Below, in pieces: positions 8,424 to 17,966 of a stretch of DNA of 41,203 nucleotides. Origin of the DNA: a virus; the IMG/VR virus record IMGVR_UViG_3300036853_000149, positions 1 to 41,203 of that record. One strand, 5' to 3'. The position numbers and the translations under genes are program-made. Within the stretch, counting starts at the first letter, position 1, and every line of letters starts with the position of its first letter. The notes beneath the pieces were generated by a model that had not been told where the DNA came from, searched no databases, and saw only the letters and a program-made list of their open reading frames with translations.

Positions 8424-8948
8424 ATGATTCTGGAGATTGAAGGCGCCGGCACGTTTCGGGTCGTGTCGGCTTCGACCATAGAGCACGATATCGCGCTGAC
8501 CAACTTGTTGCGATCCAGCGGCGCCGAAAAAGCGGTCATCGATGCGCTCACCGCCGGCGAGGAACCCGACTCGCGGATATTCGCGGCCGTCACTGAGAGC
8601 GGCAAACTGTTTGACATCCTGGCGGCCGCGCTGGTCCCGGCCGACGTCGATCCGCTCGCGTGGACGCCGGCGATCGCGAAAGAGACGGCCGACAAGCTCA
8701 AGCGCGTTGTGTCCGAGAAGGGAAAACGGGTGTTGCTGTCGTCGATCGTGGAGCTAGTCAAGGCTTTTTTTCTCGTCGGGCTGCACTCGCAAATGACTTC
8801 CCGGAACTCTACGGCGAGCGGGAAGGACGCAGGGCAGCCCGTTGGCGCGAACGCGGAGATTACGACTGCGGCGACTGGCCGCTCATGGTTCGTGAGCTGG
8901 CTGGCTACGATCCGGGACGCATTCAGGAAATACTCCGGTGGCCGTTGA
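8424..8948 (+). CDS. Tail assembly chaperone G
   Basis: 174 aa, upstream frame of the G/GT chaperone pair that coats the tape measure during tail assembly. It lies between tail tube and tape measure, the fixed position of this gene in siphoviruses. The core is helical with a beta start (MILEIEGAGTFRV). In this frame the slippery run codes for Phe-Phe in VKAFFLVG; beyond it the non-shifted C-terminus is low complexity (Ser/Thr/Gly/Ala), consistent with the shifted frame being the conserved one. Confidence 0.85.
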   Translation: MILEIEGAGTFRVVSASTIEHDIALTNLLRSSGAEKAVIDALTAGEEPDSRIFAAVTESGKLFDILAAALVPADVDPLAWTPAIAKETADKLKRVVSEKGKRVLLSSIVELVKAFFLVGLHSQMTSRNSTASGKDAGQPVGANAEITTAATGRSWFVSWLATIRDAFRKYSGGR

Positions 8949-9145
8949 GGGAAGCGATGTTGTGCTACCTACACCGGTTGCGCCGGGAAGCCCTGCAGGC
9001 GTGGCGCTTCGATATGACGATATGGGCCGCGTTCGCGCCGCACATGAAAGACAAAATGCGCGCGCCGTCGATGCCGCGGATTCTGCGCCGGCCGGACGAC
9101 ACCCGCGGAGGGCCTGACAATGCCGACGACCCAAGAGGAAGTTAG
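8424..9145 (+). CDS. Tail assembly chaperone GT by -1 frameshift
   Basis: Reading frame zero to base 8771 (116 codons) then slipping back one base gives a 240-aa product. The shifted part has a stop-free 124 codons with dense charged helices (NDFPELYGEREGRRAARWRERGDY motif region, LHRLRREALQAWRF). Its stop lies 26 bases inside the tape measure gene. In lambda the GT form binds both tape measure and tail tube; the minority product sets assembly. The frame change is -1, the same as lambda. Confidence 0.82.
8765..8771 (+). promoter_or_regulatory. -1 frameshift slippery site T_TTT_TTT
   Basis: Seven Ts aligned to frame zero as T TTT TTT satisfy X_XXY_YYZ for tandem slippage. Runs of T this long are otherwise rare in this GC-rich genome. 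It lies exactly where the G frame gives way to the extension frame. Confidence 0.85.
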
Positions 9146-11699
9146 AGTCAGGTTATCCGCCGAAGGCATGGCGGAAGTCGTCACGGCCTTCCAGAAAATC
9201 GCGGCCGAAGGGAAACGCGCGGCGAAGGAGACCGAGGGCGCGTTCGCCGAACTCAACAACCAATTTAAGGAGGTCGGGAGGAACCTGCTGGCCGGCCTTT
9301 CGATCGTCTACGCGGCCGACAAGTTGAAAGAGCTGTTCAAACAGACGTTGGAGAATGCCGACGCGCTCGTGCGCCTGCAGAGGCAGACCGGGCTGTCAAC
9401 CGATGCGATCCAGGCATTCGGCCGCGCGGCGATCGAAAACGGCGTGAACACGGAAACCGCCAACCAGGCGTTGGCTCGCTTCACGACGTCGATCGGCAAA
9501 GCGCAGACCGGAAGCCGCAACTCGCAACTCGCGTTGCGTGAACTCGGGACATCGTTCAAAGACCTGCAGGCGCTGTCACCGGACCAGCGGTTGCAGTTCG
9601 TTGCCAACGCGCTGGCGAACATCCCGGACCCCGGCCGGCGGGCGCGCATCGAAGTGGAATTGTTCAGCAAGAGCGGCACCGAGCTAGATCAAACACTCGT
9701 GCACCTGGGGCGGGAAGGGATCGGCGCATTTATAGCCAAGTTGCAGGAGCTGGGCACGTATCTGGACTCCGATAGCATCAACCGCCTGCAACACTTGGGC
9801 GACAACATCCGCGACATTAAGACGGTCGCGCAAGGTCTCGGGTCGCAGTTGTTGGTGGGGCTCGCGCCGAGCCTGGAGAAAATCACCGGCGAGTTGACCA
9901 AGTCCACCGGCGCCGGCGAGGGTTTCCGCCTGGTCGGCGTGGCGATCGGCGCCGTGTTTCGCGCGGTTGTGCTCGTGATGGATACCGCCGGAAAGACGAT
10001 CGGCCTCAACTGGGCGCTGATCATGAATCACATACAAGGCACGGCGGCCGCCGCGGCGCTCCAAGTCAGAGGGCACTTCATTCTGGCGGCGAAGGAAATC
10101 GTCGATACGTTCAAACGCGACAAGACGATCATTTCCGAGTACCTGGCCGATCTCGGCGCCGCCCGGCGGAACTTGTTCGGCGACGACAAACCACCGCCGA
10201 AGGAACCCGAAGCGCCCGGCGGGGGCGGCGCCGGGGCGCCGGATGAAGCGCTAGCGCAGGCGCGCTACCAGTTGTTGGTGACGCGGCTAGACAATGAGCT
10301 GAAGCTGTTTGAAGCGCACAACCAACTCGTGCTGGCGCAGGACAAAGCGGCCTATGAAAAGCGGGAGATCAGCCTGCAGGAGTACTTCGACCGGCGGGCG
10401 GCGGCGATCAATGCGGACTTCGACAAGCGGATCGCCACGGCGAAGGCGAAACTGGCGGCCGAGGAAGCGCTACCGCTCAAAACCGGTGTCAGTGAAGAAG
10501 CGGCCGCGGAGGAAAAGCGCGTCCAGGTCGAGAAGTTGCGCGGTGAGATCGCCGACCTCAACGGACAGCGGGAAGTCGCGCTCCAGCAGGATAAGAACGC
10601 GCTACACCAGGAAGAACAGCGTCAGAGCGACGCGGCGATCAAAGCGCAAGAGACGTTGTTGACGCTGGCGGGCCGCCGGGCAGACGCCGAACGGCTGCGG
10701 CTGAAGTTGGCGGCCGATGCGCTCGACAAGGAGCTGGCCGCGGGCGGTGTCGCGCCGGCCGAACGCCAGGCGGCCGTGACGAACTTCACACAGCAGGGCG
10801 GCGCGAAAATCGACTTCGACGAGGCGAGCCGAGACGCGCAGGCCAAGTTGTTGCAGTTGGATACGCAGAAGAAGGCAATTCAGGATCAGATCAACGCCGG
10901 CCAGATATTCAACCTCGACGGGCAGCAACGCATTCTTGAGCTCGAACGCGCGCAACTCCCGGCCCTCGAAGCGGACGCGAAGGCGATGCAGGACCTCGCC
11001 GAGAAAACGAAGGATCCGAACATCCAGGCGCAGGCGGCCGCGTTCAACGAGAAGTTGCAAGAGATCAAAGTCTCAACGGACCAGAACGCCGCGGCAATGA
11101 AGGAATACCGTGCCGGCATCGAGTCGGCCGTGGGCGGCGCGCTCAACACCTTCCTGGATGAAGCGATTTTCAAAAGTAAGAGTTTGGGCGCCGCGTTCTC
11201 GAATGCGATCCGGCAAATGATCACGGACCTCGCGAAGTTGGCTTTGAAAATCGAAGAGGAACAATTCCTCAAGTGGATCTTCAGCGGCTTCGGCGCCGGC
11301 GGTGGCGGCAAGGGCGGCGGCGGGTTGTTCAGCGACTTGGGGCTCGGTGGCGGCGCCGGCGTGAATGCGGCCAGCGGCGGTTATATCCGCGGGCCGGGCT
11401 CGACGACGTCGGACTCGATACCGGCCTGGTTGTCAGATCGGGAATTTGTCGTGAACGCCGGCGCGACGCAGCGACCCGGCGTGCTGCAGTTCCTGGAAGC
11501 GCTCAACCGCGGGCCGGTCGGCCCTGACTCGGTTGGTCGGTTCTCTGTCGGTTCGCGGTATGCGGGCGCGGCACGCGCCGCGGCGGCATCCGCGCCGGCG
11601 CCGGCGCCGATCGCGTTTCACATCGAACCGGCCGCGCTCAACATGACGTTGCGCGACTGGTTCGAGCGGGAGATCGCGGACATACACGCGAAACGGTGA
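9120..11699 (+). CDS. Tail tape measure protein
   Basis: 859 aa. N-terminal VRVRLSAEGMAEVVTAFQKI repeats the usual tape-measure opening; residues about 25-240 are helical with hydrophobic patches (LLAGLSIVYAADKLKELF), a membrane-like stretch near 275-300 (VGVAIGAVFRAVVLVMD), then a long coiled coil about 380-640 rich in Lys/Glu/Ala/Gln. The C-terminus has a Gly-rich stretch and GGYIRGPGSTTSDSIPAWLS-EFV, a motif seen at the end of many lambda gpH-like proteins. At about 0.15 nm per residue it would set a tail of roughly 130 nm. It acts inside the tail and probably helps genome entry across the envelope. Its start overlaps the GT extension by 26 bases. Confidence 0.93.
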   Translation: MPTTQEEVRVRLSAEGMAEVVTAFQKIAAEGKRAAKETEGAFAELNNQFKEVGRNLLAGLSIVYAADKLKELFKQTLENADALVRLQRQTGLSTDAIQAFGRAAIENGVNTETANQALARFTTSIGKAQTGSRNSQLALRELGTSFKDLQALSPDQRLQFVANALANIPDPGRRARIEVELFSKSGTELDQTLVHLGREGIGAFIAKLQELGTYLDSDSINRLQHLGDNIRDIKTVAQGLGSQLLVGLAPSLEKITGELTKSTGAGEGFRLVGVAIGAVFRAVVLVMDTAGKTIGLNWALIMNHIQGTAAAAALQVRGHFILAAKEIVDTFKRDKTIISEYLADLGAARRNLFGDDKPPPKEPEAPGGGGAGAPDEALAQARYQLLVTRLDNELKLFEAHNQLVLAQDKAAYEKREISLQEYFDRRAAAINADFDKRIATAKAKLAAEEALPLKTGVSEEAAAEEKRVQVEKLRGEIADLNGQREVALQQDKNALHQEEQRQSDAAIKAQETLLTLAGRRADAERLRLKLAADALDKELAAGGVAPAERQAAVTNFTQQGGAKIDFDEASRDAQAKLLQLDTQKKAIQDQINAGQIFNLDGQQRILELERAQLPALEADAKAMQDLAEKTKDPNIQAQAAAFNEKLQEIKVSTDQNAAAMKEYRAGIESAVGGALNTFLDEAIFKSKSLGAAFSNAIRQMITDLAKLALKIEEEQFLKWIFSGFGAGGGGKGGGGLFSDLGLGGGAGVNAASGGYIRGPGSTTSDSIPAWLSDREFVVNAGATQRPGVLQFLEALNRGPVGPDSVGRFSVGSRYAGAARAAAASAPAPAPIAFHIEPAALNMTLRDWFEREIADIHAKR

Positions 11700-11703
11700 A
11701 CCG

Positions 11704-11919
11704 ATGCTGACCGTCTACCCGAGCCAGGTGTATGCAGATTCGACGGGGGCGCTCGTGGTGTTCACCGGCCCGGCCAATCGCGCCGTCGCCTGGTCGCTGA
11801 CCGGGCCGGGCACGCTCACGCCATTGACCGATCACACAGACGACCAGGGCCGGGCCGCGGCGACCTATGTCCCGGCCGGCGCCGGCTCGGCAACCATACA
11901 GGCGACCTATGGCACTTGA
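11704..11919 (+). CDS. Ig-like domain tail protein, small
   Basis: 71 aa forming one bacterial Ig-like domain (Big_1 type): VYADSTGALVVFTG...VAWSLTGPGTLTPLTDHTDDQGRAAATYVPAGAGSATIQATYG. The 'TDDQGRAAATY' turn and the terminal 'GSATIQAT' strand are diagnostic. It stands alone directly after the tape measure and overlaps the next gene by 11 bases. It may be a tail-tip decoration or weak carbohydrate-binding module. Confidence 0.75.
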   Translation: MLTVYPSQVYADSTGALVVFTGPANRAVAWSLTGPGTLTPLTDHTDDQGRAAATYVPAGAGSATIQATYGT

Positions 11920-12835
11920 GGTCCTGGCCGGCCCGTATCCGATCACGACTGACGGCGGGACCGCGATCGATTCGTTTTCCAACTCAGACGGCATGGACGC
12001 GGTGTATGTGCAGGGGATCGGGCTTTACGGCAACCTGACACCGCACGGTGAGACGCCGGAATATTGCGCGGTTCAATGGGACGGCACGGCCGCGCGGCGC
12101 GGCTGGCACTCCGACCGAGTGCCGCTGATGTTGAACCTGCGGGACGGCGGTTTCGCACTGCGAGGGATCAACACGATCTCGAAGTTCGACATCCTTGCGG
12201 CGCGCGAGGAACCGACGCCGTTTTATACGGCCGCCTCGTTCGTCAGCGGGCAGGTCATCTGCGCCGATCGCTACTTGCGATTCAACCTCGGCATGGTGGA
12301 GTCGAGCGCGGACGCGATGACCTGGACGACTGAACACACATGGAGCGGGGCCGCGCCGGGCAGCGGGAACACGGTCTCAGACGGCGGCGCTCCTAACGTG
12401 CTGTGTGTGTCCTTCACGTCGTCCGGGCAAATCCGCTTCTATGACGTGTTGCGAAAGGTGCAGGTCGGAAACACGCGCTTTGTCGGGGAAGCGAATCAGG
12501 GCGTGTGGTACATCGCGAAGTACGGCGTGTTCCTGGAGTTGGTCAGCAAACAAATCAAGATCCTCGCCGATGCCCCGCGGCCGGCCTCGATCGCCAACCC
12601 GGCGGCGCTCGCCACCGTGCAGGCGGGCCGGGCCGTGCAGGTGCGGACGCAGGTGTTGGGCGCGCAGTCCGAACCGTGCGCCGGCGAGCTGGTCAACTGG
12701 TCGATCAGCGCCGGCGCCGGTTCTCTCGAGCAGGCACAGACCGAAACCGACGCGGACGGGTACGCCTTCAACGTACTGACTTCGCCGGTCGGCAGTTCGG
12801 GCGGCGTGACCGTGCAAGCGGAGGTTGCGTTCTAA
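11909..12835 (+). CDS. Tail tip protein with C-terminal Ig-like domain
   Basis: 308 aa. The start at 11909 (MALEVLAGPY) is chosen over an upstream ATG because it gives a small overlap and a hydrophobic N-terminal strand. Residues 1-215 are beta-rich with Trp/Tyr/Phe spacing like an extracellular beta domain; residues about 225-308 form an Ig-like domain (PASIANPAALATVQAGR...NWSISAGAGSL...TDADGYAF). The stop TAA overlaps the next ATG (TAATG). Probably part of the tail tip; no family recognised for the first domain. Confidence 0.7.
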   Translation: MALEVLAGPYPITTDGGTAIDSFSNSDGMDAVYVQGIGLYGNLTPHGETPEYCAVQWDGTAARRGWHSDRVPLMLNLRDGGFALRGINTISKFDILAAREEPTPFYTAASFVSGQVICADRYLRFNLGMVESSADAMTWTTEHTWSGAAPGSGNTVSDGGAPNVLCVSFTSSGQIRFYDVLRKVQVGNTRFVGEANQGVWYIAKYGVFLELVSKQIKILADAPRPASIANPAALATVQAGRAVQVRTQVLGAQSEPCAGELVNWSISAGAGSLEQAQTETDADGYAFNVLTSPVGSSGGVTVQAEVAF

Positions 12836-13935
12836 TGTTGCGTCAAACATTCACGTCCGAACCGTTCCTGTATCGGCTGCCGAGCGATATCCCCGGATAT
12901 CCCTCCGCAATCTATCACCCGGAGTTGACCGTGCCGCCGCGGATCTACGGGGAAGAGTGGGACACCGGCCCGACCGCGCTGTTTGTCAACGAAGAGGTCA
13001 GCGTTGACGGCTACGAAGTCATTTACCTATGGCTCGTCAACAATCAACAGCCCTGGCCCAGCTACAACATGCGGCTGCATCGTTGGAACGCGACGACCGG
13101 AGTGTACCTGGGGAGTCTCGACGCGGGCTTTGCAACCCCGTATCTGCGCAACCTGTCGCAGTCCATCGACGGCACGCTCTGGCAACTCTACGACGTCACA
13201 ACGTTGTGGAAGGTACAGATCGACCCGGTCGCGGGGCTGTCGATCGGCGCCACGCCGGACTATGACCTGAGCACCATTGGCCTAACCGGGTTGCTCGCGT
13301 TCAGCGTGGACGTCGAGCAGAACCTACTACTCGGCGGCCGCGGCTTCCCGCAGGACAGTCTGTTCGTCTACAACCTCACGACCGGCGCCACGATTCGCAC
13401 GATCCAACTCCCCGGCATCATTACCAAAATCATGCCGGAGGATTCCAACCGCTGTTATGTGTCCTGCGCCAACCTGCAGAACGAGCGGCGCGTGTGCCTG
13501 GTCAACTATGCCACCGGCGAGCTGCAGGCGGTGTTCAAGGTGCAGGACACCTACAACCAGTTTTCGATACAGCAGACGATCACGTGGGACCGAAAATATA
13601 GGCGCTTCCTGGTGTGGAACAACGCGCCACTGACAACGGACGGGCAAAACACCAGCGTTGTGAAGGGCTACTTCCCGCAGCCGCAACCGGTCGGGCTCAC
13701 GGCGCCCATACCCCTGCGCCCGCCGCGCAAGTACCGATCGACGCCGATCCTGACGCGCGTGTACGGCGATATCGGGGAATCGATGCCGGGCGCCCGCGTG
13801 ACGCTCACGCCGGGCTCGGGCATCGCCACCGTGAGCGGGTTTCCTGGACTGACGGACTCGGACGGTGAAAGCGTTGGGACGATCTACAACGCAGACGCCG
13901 GATCTCTGACACTCACCGCGAGTACCACGGTATGA
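12835..13935 (+). CDS. Tail protein: beta-propeller-like plus Ig-like domain
   Basis: 366 aa. Residues about 25-300 contain repeated strand blocks with 'LYDVTTLWKVQID', 'FVYNLTTGATIRTIQ', 'CLVNYATGELQAVF', matching the blade pattern of YVTN-like beta-propellers (each blade about 40-45 aa). The end (about 300-366) is an Ig-like domain with GARVTLTPGSGIATVSG and TDSDGESVGTIY. This is the third Ig-like domain in a row. It overlaps the next gene (ATGA). A host-surface or tip-structural role is inferred. Confidence 0.7.
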   Translation: MLRQTFTSEPFLYRLPSDIPGYPSAIYHPELTVPPRIYGEEWDTGPTALFVNEEVSVDGYEVIYLWLVNNQQPWPSYNMRLHRWNATTGVYLGSLDAGFATPYLRNLSQSIDGTLWQLYDVTTLWKVQIDPVAGLSIGATPDYDLSTIGLTGLLAFSVDVEQNLLLGGRGFPQDSLFVYNLTTGATIRTIQLPGIITKIMPEDSNRCYVSCANLQNERRVCLVNYATGELQAVFKVQDTYNQFSIQQTITWDRKYRRFLVWNNAPLTTDGQNTSVVKGYFPQPQPVGLTAPIPLRPPRKYRSTPILTRVYGDIGESMPGARVTLTPGSGIATVSGFPGLTDSDGESVGTIYNADAGSLTLTASTTV

Positions 13936-14480
13936 CGACCTTGACGAGTTCGGCGACCTTCACGATCGGCGCCGGTTCCGCGATCGTCGAGTCGGTGGCG
14001 GTCACGATCTTACCGGCGATCGGCAGCAGCACGGGCAAGGGGCGATTGATACACCCGACGCTCGGGACGCTCGACTACGGCTATGCACCGGACGAGTGGT
14101 CTAACATCGACGGCGACCTGATCGTGCCGCCAATCTGGAGTAGCGCCAAGACCTTGCAGGGCGCAGCTAATGCACTTTGGCAGGGTAACGTCCGCGACGT
14201 GATCGTGTACGAGTGTTGGATTCAAGACCTCAACATGCCCGTCGCGATGCTGCGGCAACTGCTGGCGTTCTGGCAGAACCCGCCGGACCCGGACGCCGGG
14301 AGTCCCGTCCAATGGTGGCCGAACTACGCGAGCGCGCTAGGGTTCAACGTCGCGATGTTGAGCGTCGAAGTCGCGGGCGACGGTCCCGGCCAGGGTGTTG
14401 TGCTCGACGCATTGGTGCCGCGCCGAGGTTGGGTCGGCGGCAAGGTGACTAACACCATGCGCATATTGAGCCGCGTGTAA
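13932..14480 (+). CDS. Minor tail protein, distal-tail position
   Basis: 182 aa. Starts with a beta segment like the preceding Ig ends (TLTSSATFTIGAG), then HPTLGTLDYGYAPDEWSNIDGDL, which resembles the 'HPTLG...Y...P..W.N' opening of minor tail proteins next to hub genes. Situated between propeller protein and hub, overlapping both (ATGA, TAATG). It is a candidate distal tail/baseplate connector. Confidence 0.65.
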   Translation: MTTLTSSATFTIGAGSAIVESVAVTILPAIGSSTGKGRLIHPTLGTLDYGYAPDEWSNIDGDLIVPPIWSSAKTLQGAANALWQGNVRDVIVYECWIQDLNMPVAMLRQLLAFWQNPPDPDAGSPVQWWPNYASALGFNVAMLSVEVAGDGPGQGVVLDALVPRRGWVGGKVTNTMRILSRV

Positions 14481-15937
14481 TGCTTACGAGCTGGTCACCG
14501 CTGAATTCCGACGCACCGCGGGCCGTCCAGGTCCTGCGGCATCCGACCGCGACGTTTATCGCGATCATGCAAGGTTCGGCGACTGACGGCGTCGATCTGT
14601 CGGCGTATGTGACGAACTGCAAACACACGTCGAAGGACGCGGACGTCAGCTTTCGCTATCACACGGCGTTGAACGGGACCGCGCAACCCGCGGTCGGCGA
14701 GCTGCTGGAGCTGCGGTTAAATGGTCAATTCCTCTGGTGCGGGATCATCGACAGCATTTCGTCGTACCGCCTGCAGGCGGGCGAACACTCCCTCGCCGTC
14801 AAGGCGTACACGCGCGACAACATGCCGAGTTGGAAGGACGTCCAGCGGGTGACGGACCTCTACGCCACCGGGACGCCGATCGGCGCGATCGCCGGCGATA
14901 TCGCCGCGGCTCTCGGCCTCGAAGTGCCGGAAATCAACCTGCCGTACTTCGGGACCTACACCGTGCACAGCAACATGCAGCTCGCGAACCTGTCGGCCTA
15001 CGACATGCTCGTGACGCTGTTCCTGGGCTCGGGCTATGAGCCGTATGTGGATGCATACGGCCGGCTGCGGGCGATCTCGCGCGATCTCGGCCGGCCCTCC
15101 GACCTGGTCGTCACCGAGGATCGGGTCGTGTCGATCGACGGCTCCAAAGCGCGCAGCGCCGTCACGGCCGTCCGCGTGAAATGGCTCGACCCGGCCTTGA
15201 CACTGGTCGCGCAGCAGGACCAGGCGCTCACGCAGGCCACCGTCACGGCGGGATTCTTCCAGCTCAAACAGGTGCAGGAGATCTACTTCTCGGACGATCG
15301 CACGCAGCGGGCGCAGGGGACCTATATGGTCGTCAAACAATCGGCGAACTCGGGCCTGCTGCCGGTCTGTACGGAACGCTATACGCCGTTGACGCCGACC
15401 TCGGGGCGCATCGATCTCGATACGGCCTTTTGGGCGCCGATGCTGGCGATCGACGGGATCGCCGGCATGATCGCCGCGTCATACATCCCGGACGACGTCG
15501 CCGCGTTCGGCGGCGGCGTGACGATCCCGGTCGGCCGCCTGGTCGAAATGGTCGCTCAGGTCGGTGTCATGTTGGTCATGATGAGCATTGGCACCGGAAT
15601 GTATGAGATCCGCGGTCAGCCATACGACTACGTCCACGCGCGCAACACCAGCGAGGCGACCGCAGCCGGCGTGCCGATCTGGCTGCAGCAGTACGACGAC
15701 ATCGAAAACGACTTCATCATGAACGAACCGCAGGCGCAGGCCTGCGCCGGTCGTGAGCTGATCTATCGAGCGCGCAGCGCGACCACCTATAAAGCGACCA
15801 TCGTCGATGATCCGCGCATCGAACGCGGCGATATCGTCGAGCTGTTCGACGGTTCGCGGGTGTATGTGTTGGATTACTCGCGCGAGCTGTCGCCGGGCAG
15901 CGCCTCGACGCTTGAGATTACGGGGTTCCGCGCATGA
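14480..15937 (+). CDS. Tail hub / baseplate protein (gp27-like)
   Basis: 485 aa. Contains a hub-like N-terminal barrel (VGELLELRLNGQFLWCGIIDSIS), a LysM-like insertion motif (GTPIGAIAGDIAAALGLEV) and C-terminal DDPRIERGDIVELFDGSRVYV...LEITGFRA, the closing barrel of gp27/gpD-type hubs. It would form the trimeric hub capping the tube. The central segment has an unusual Met/Val/Gly-rich helix (VEMVAQVGVMLVMMSIG). Start chosen at the TAATG overlap. Confidence 0.75.
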   Translation: MLTSWSPLNSDAPRAVQVLRHPTATFIAIMQGSATDGVDLSAYVTNCKHTSKDADVSFRYHTALNGTAQPAVGELLELRLNGQFLWCGIIDSISSYRLQAGEHSLAVKAYTRDNMPSWKDVQRVTDLYATGTPIGAIAGDIAAALGLEVPEINLPYFGTYTVHSNMQLANLSAYDMLVTLFLGSGYEPYVDAYGRLRAISRDLGRPSDLVVTEDRVVSIDGSKARSAVTAVRVKWLDPALTLVAQQDQALTQATVTAGFFQLKQVQEIYFSDDRTQRAQGTYMVVKQSANSGLLPVCTERYTPLTPTSGRIDLDTAFWAPMLAIDGIAGMIAASYIPDDVAAFGGGVTIPVGRLVEMVAQVGVMLVMMSIGTGMYEIRGQPYDYVHARNTSEATAAGVPIWLQQYDDIENDFIMNEPQAQACAGRELIYRARSATTYKATIVDDPRIERGDIVELFDGSRVYVLDYSRELSPGSASTLEITGFRA

Positions 15938-16398
15938 GCGACAACGTCCTAACCTACTTGACCGAAGCGCAGATTACCGACGCCGAAACGGAACTCGACG
16001 GCAAAGCGCTGACGCGCCCGGCCCTGCTCGCGACAGACGGCGCGGTGTTGGCCTACGTGCTCGATGTTGACATCGGAAAAAACGTCATTCTGCGCAACGT
16101 CCCGGTCGCGCGGAACAATCGCTCGCTGGTGTTTGCCGATGCCGGTTCGGCGGTGCGGTTGCGTCGCACGGCGAGCGGCCGTTATGAGGTCATCGGTCTA
16201 TCGAACGAACAGCCGGGCACGTACACGACTTTCGAGGTCGATCTAAGTGACTTCACCTTTGGGCCGGTGACCGACCTGTCGATCGTGTCGCGCGTGCTCA
16301 CCTACGCCGAGCTGGCGAGCTTCGGGGGATACGGCACGATCCCTTACGGTGCAATCGGCATCTTTAAGGGCGGCGTGCTGCAGGAGATCCGCGCATGA
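15934..16398 (+). CDS. Tail tip-associated protein, unknown function
   Basis: 154 aa, overlapping hub and fibre genes by 4 bases at each end. Beta-rich C-terminal (YTTFEVDLSDFTFGPVTDLSI); helical N-terminus (LTEAQITDAETELDGK). Likely links hub to fibre. Not recognised. Confidence 0.7.
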   Translation: MSDNVLTYLTEAQITDAETELDGKALTRPALLATDGAVLAYVLDVDIGKNVILRNVPVARNNRSLVFADAGSAVRLRRTASGRYEVIGLSNEQPGTYTTFEVDLSDFTFGPVTDLSIVSRVLTYAELASFGGYGTIPYGAIGIFKGGVLQEIRA

Positions 16399-17957
16399 GC
16401 CTGGCACTGCAAACACTGAACAACGGCGACACCAACTATGTCGCAAAACACAACAGCAACTATTCGGACATCCAGACGGCCGTCAACGGAATTCTGACGG
16501 CGCTGGGCGCCTCGACCGGCGCGAGCACGACCAACCTACTGGCGGCGCTGTTCGGCAACTCAACCGCGTTCATCGGCAACACCAGTTACACGACGTCCAC
16601 GTCGGGAACGGTGTTGACCGTGTCGAGCGGTTACGCCTGGCGGCCGGATCTTGGAACGGTGCTCACTAAAGCCACATCGACCGCGCTGGACTTCTCCGGT
16701 CAGTCGGCCGCGACCTATTACGTCATTCTCGGCGCCGATGGCACGCCGGCGCGATCGGGGACGTCAACCTTCGCTCTGTATTCAATCGTCTGGACCGGGT
16801 CGGCCTTCGGGACGATCACGGCGATCGCGCCCGTCGTACCGAGCGGCGACGTGTCCGGGACCTTCCAGGTGCTCACGATCGCGGCCGGCGCCGTGACGCT
16901 CGCGAAAATGGCGGCGTTGGCAGCGAACTCCGTCATCGGCAATAACACCGGATCGTCGGCGACGCCGGCGGCGATCCCGATCGGCGGCGCAAACGGTGTT
17001 GCCAGCCTGGACAGCGGCGGCAAGGTGCCGACCAGTCAGTTGCCCGCCTCCGTCGTCGGGTCGCTGAACTATCAGGGCACATGGAACGCGAACACGAACT
17101 CGCCGGCCCTGACCAGCAGCGCGGGCACGAAAGGCTTTTACTACAAGGTCAGCGTCGCTGGATCGCACACGCTAGACGGCATTTCTGATTGGGCAGTCGG
17201 CGACAGTGTCGTGTTTGACGGTACGACGTGGGACAAAATCAACGGCGCCGATCCCGAGGTGCTGAGCGTGGCCGGGCTCACGGGCGCGATCACGGCCGCC
17301 GCTCTCACGGCCGCGCTCAATCTGTTCAGCAACACGTTGCAGGGCCTGGTGCCGGCATCCGGCGGCGGCACGGCGAACTTCCTCCGCGCTGACGGCACCT
17401 GGGCGACGCCGGGCGCCGGTGGCAGCGGCGGCGGTTCGGTGACGAGTGTCGGGTTGTCGATGCCGGCCGAATTCAGCGTCGCCGGCAGTCCTGTTACCGG
17501 ATCGGGCACACTGGCAGCGACGAAGGCCAACCAGTCGGCCAACCAGGTGTATGCCGGGCCGACCACCGGCTCGGCCGCGGCGCCCGCTTTCCGCGCCCTG
17601 GTCGCGGCCGACATTCCGGCCGTGCGCTATGACCTGGCGACCTTTTACCCCGGCGCGCCGGGCAACTCGCAGTTGGTGTTGAGGTGGCAGGCGTCGCGGG
17701 CGGTGACGATCCCCGCGGGCGGCACCAACTCGCAGGCCTCCGCTGGCTCCGCGGCGACCGGGTCAACGACGTTCACGCTCAAACAGAACGGGACGAGCGT
17801 CGGGACGATCGTCTGGAGCGCATCGGGCACCGCGGGCGCGTTCACGATCAGCTCGACGATCAACGTCGCCGCCGGCGACGTGCTCACCATCACCGGGCCG
17901 GCCACCGCGGACGCAACACTGGCCGATATCGCGATCACGCTCGCGGCGACGGCATGA
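16395..17957 (+). CDS. Tail fibre protein
   Basis: 520 aa. N-terminal 'LQTLNNGDTNYVAKHNSNYS' opening, long Ala/Ser/Thr/Gly-rich shaft, a carbohydrate-facing middle (GFYYKVSVAGSHTLDGISDWAVGDSVVFDGTTW), Gly-rich hinge, then the widespread fibre motifs SVGLSMPAEFSV and GSAAAPAFRALVAADIPAV. C-terminal jelly-roll-like end with alternating Thr/Val/Ile strands. Such proteins recognise the host surface. No chaperone-cleavage motif seen. Confidence 0.85.
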   Translation: MSLALQTLNNGDTNYVAKHNSNYSDIQTAVNGILTALGASTGASTTNLLAALFGNSTAFIGNTSYTTSTSGTVLTVSSGYAWRPDLGTVLTKATSTALDFSGQSAATYYVILGADGTPARSGTSTFALYSIVWTGSAFGTITAIAPVVPSGDVSGTFQVLTIAAGAVTLAKMAALAANSVIGNNTGSSATPAAIPIGGANGVASLDSGGKVPTSQLPASVVGSLNYQGTWNANTNSPALTSSAGTKGFYYKVSVAGSHTLDGISDWAVGDSVVFDGTTWDKINGADPEVLSVAGLTGAITAAALTAALNLFSNTLQGLVPASGGGTANFLRADGTWATPGAGGSGGGSVTSVGLSMPAEFSVAGSPVTGSGTLAATKANQSANQVYAGPTTGSAAAPAFRALVAADIPAVRYDLATFYPGAPGNSQLVLRWQASRAVTIPAGGTNSQASAGSAATGSTTFTLKQNGTSVGTIVWSASGTAGAFTISSTINVAAGDVLTITGPATADATLADIAITLAATA

Positions 17958-17966
17958 GGGCAGACC

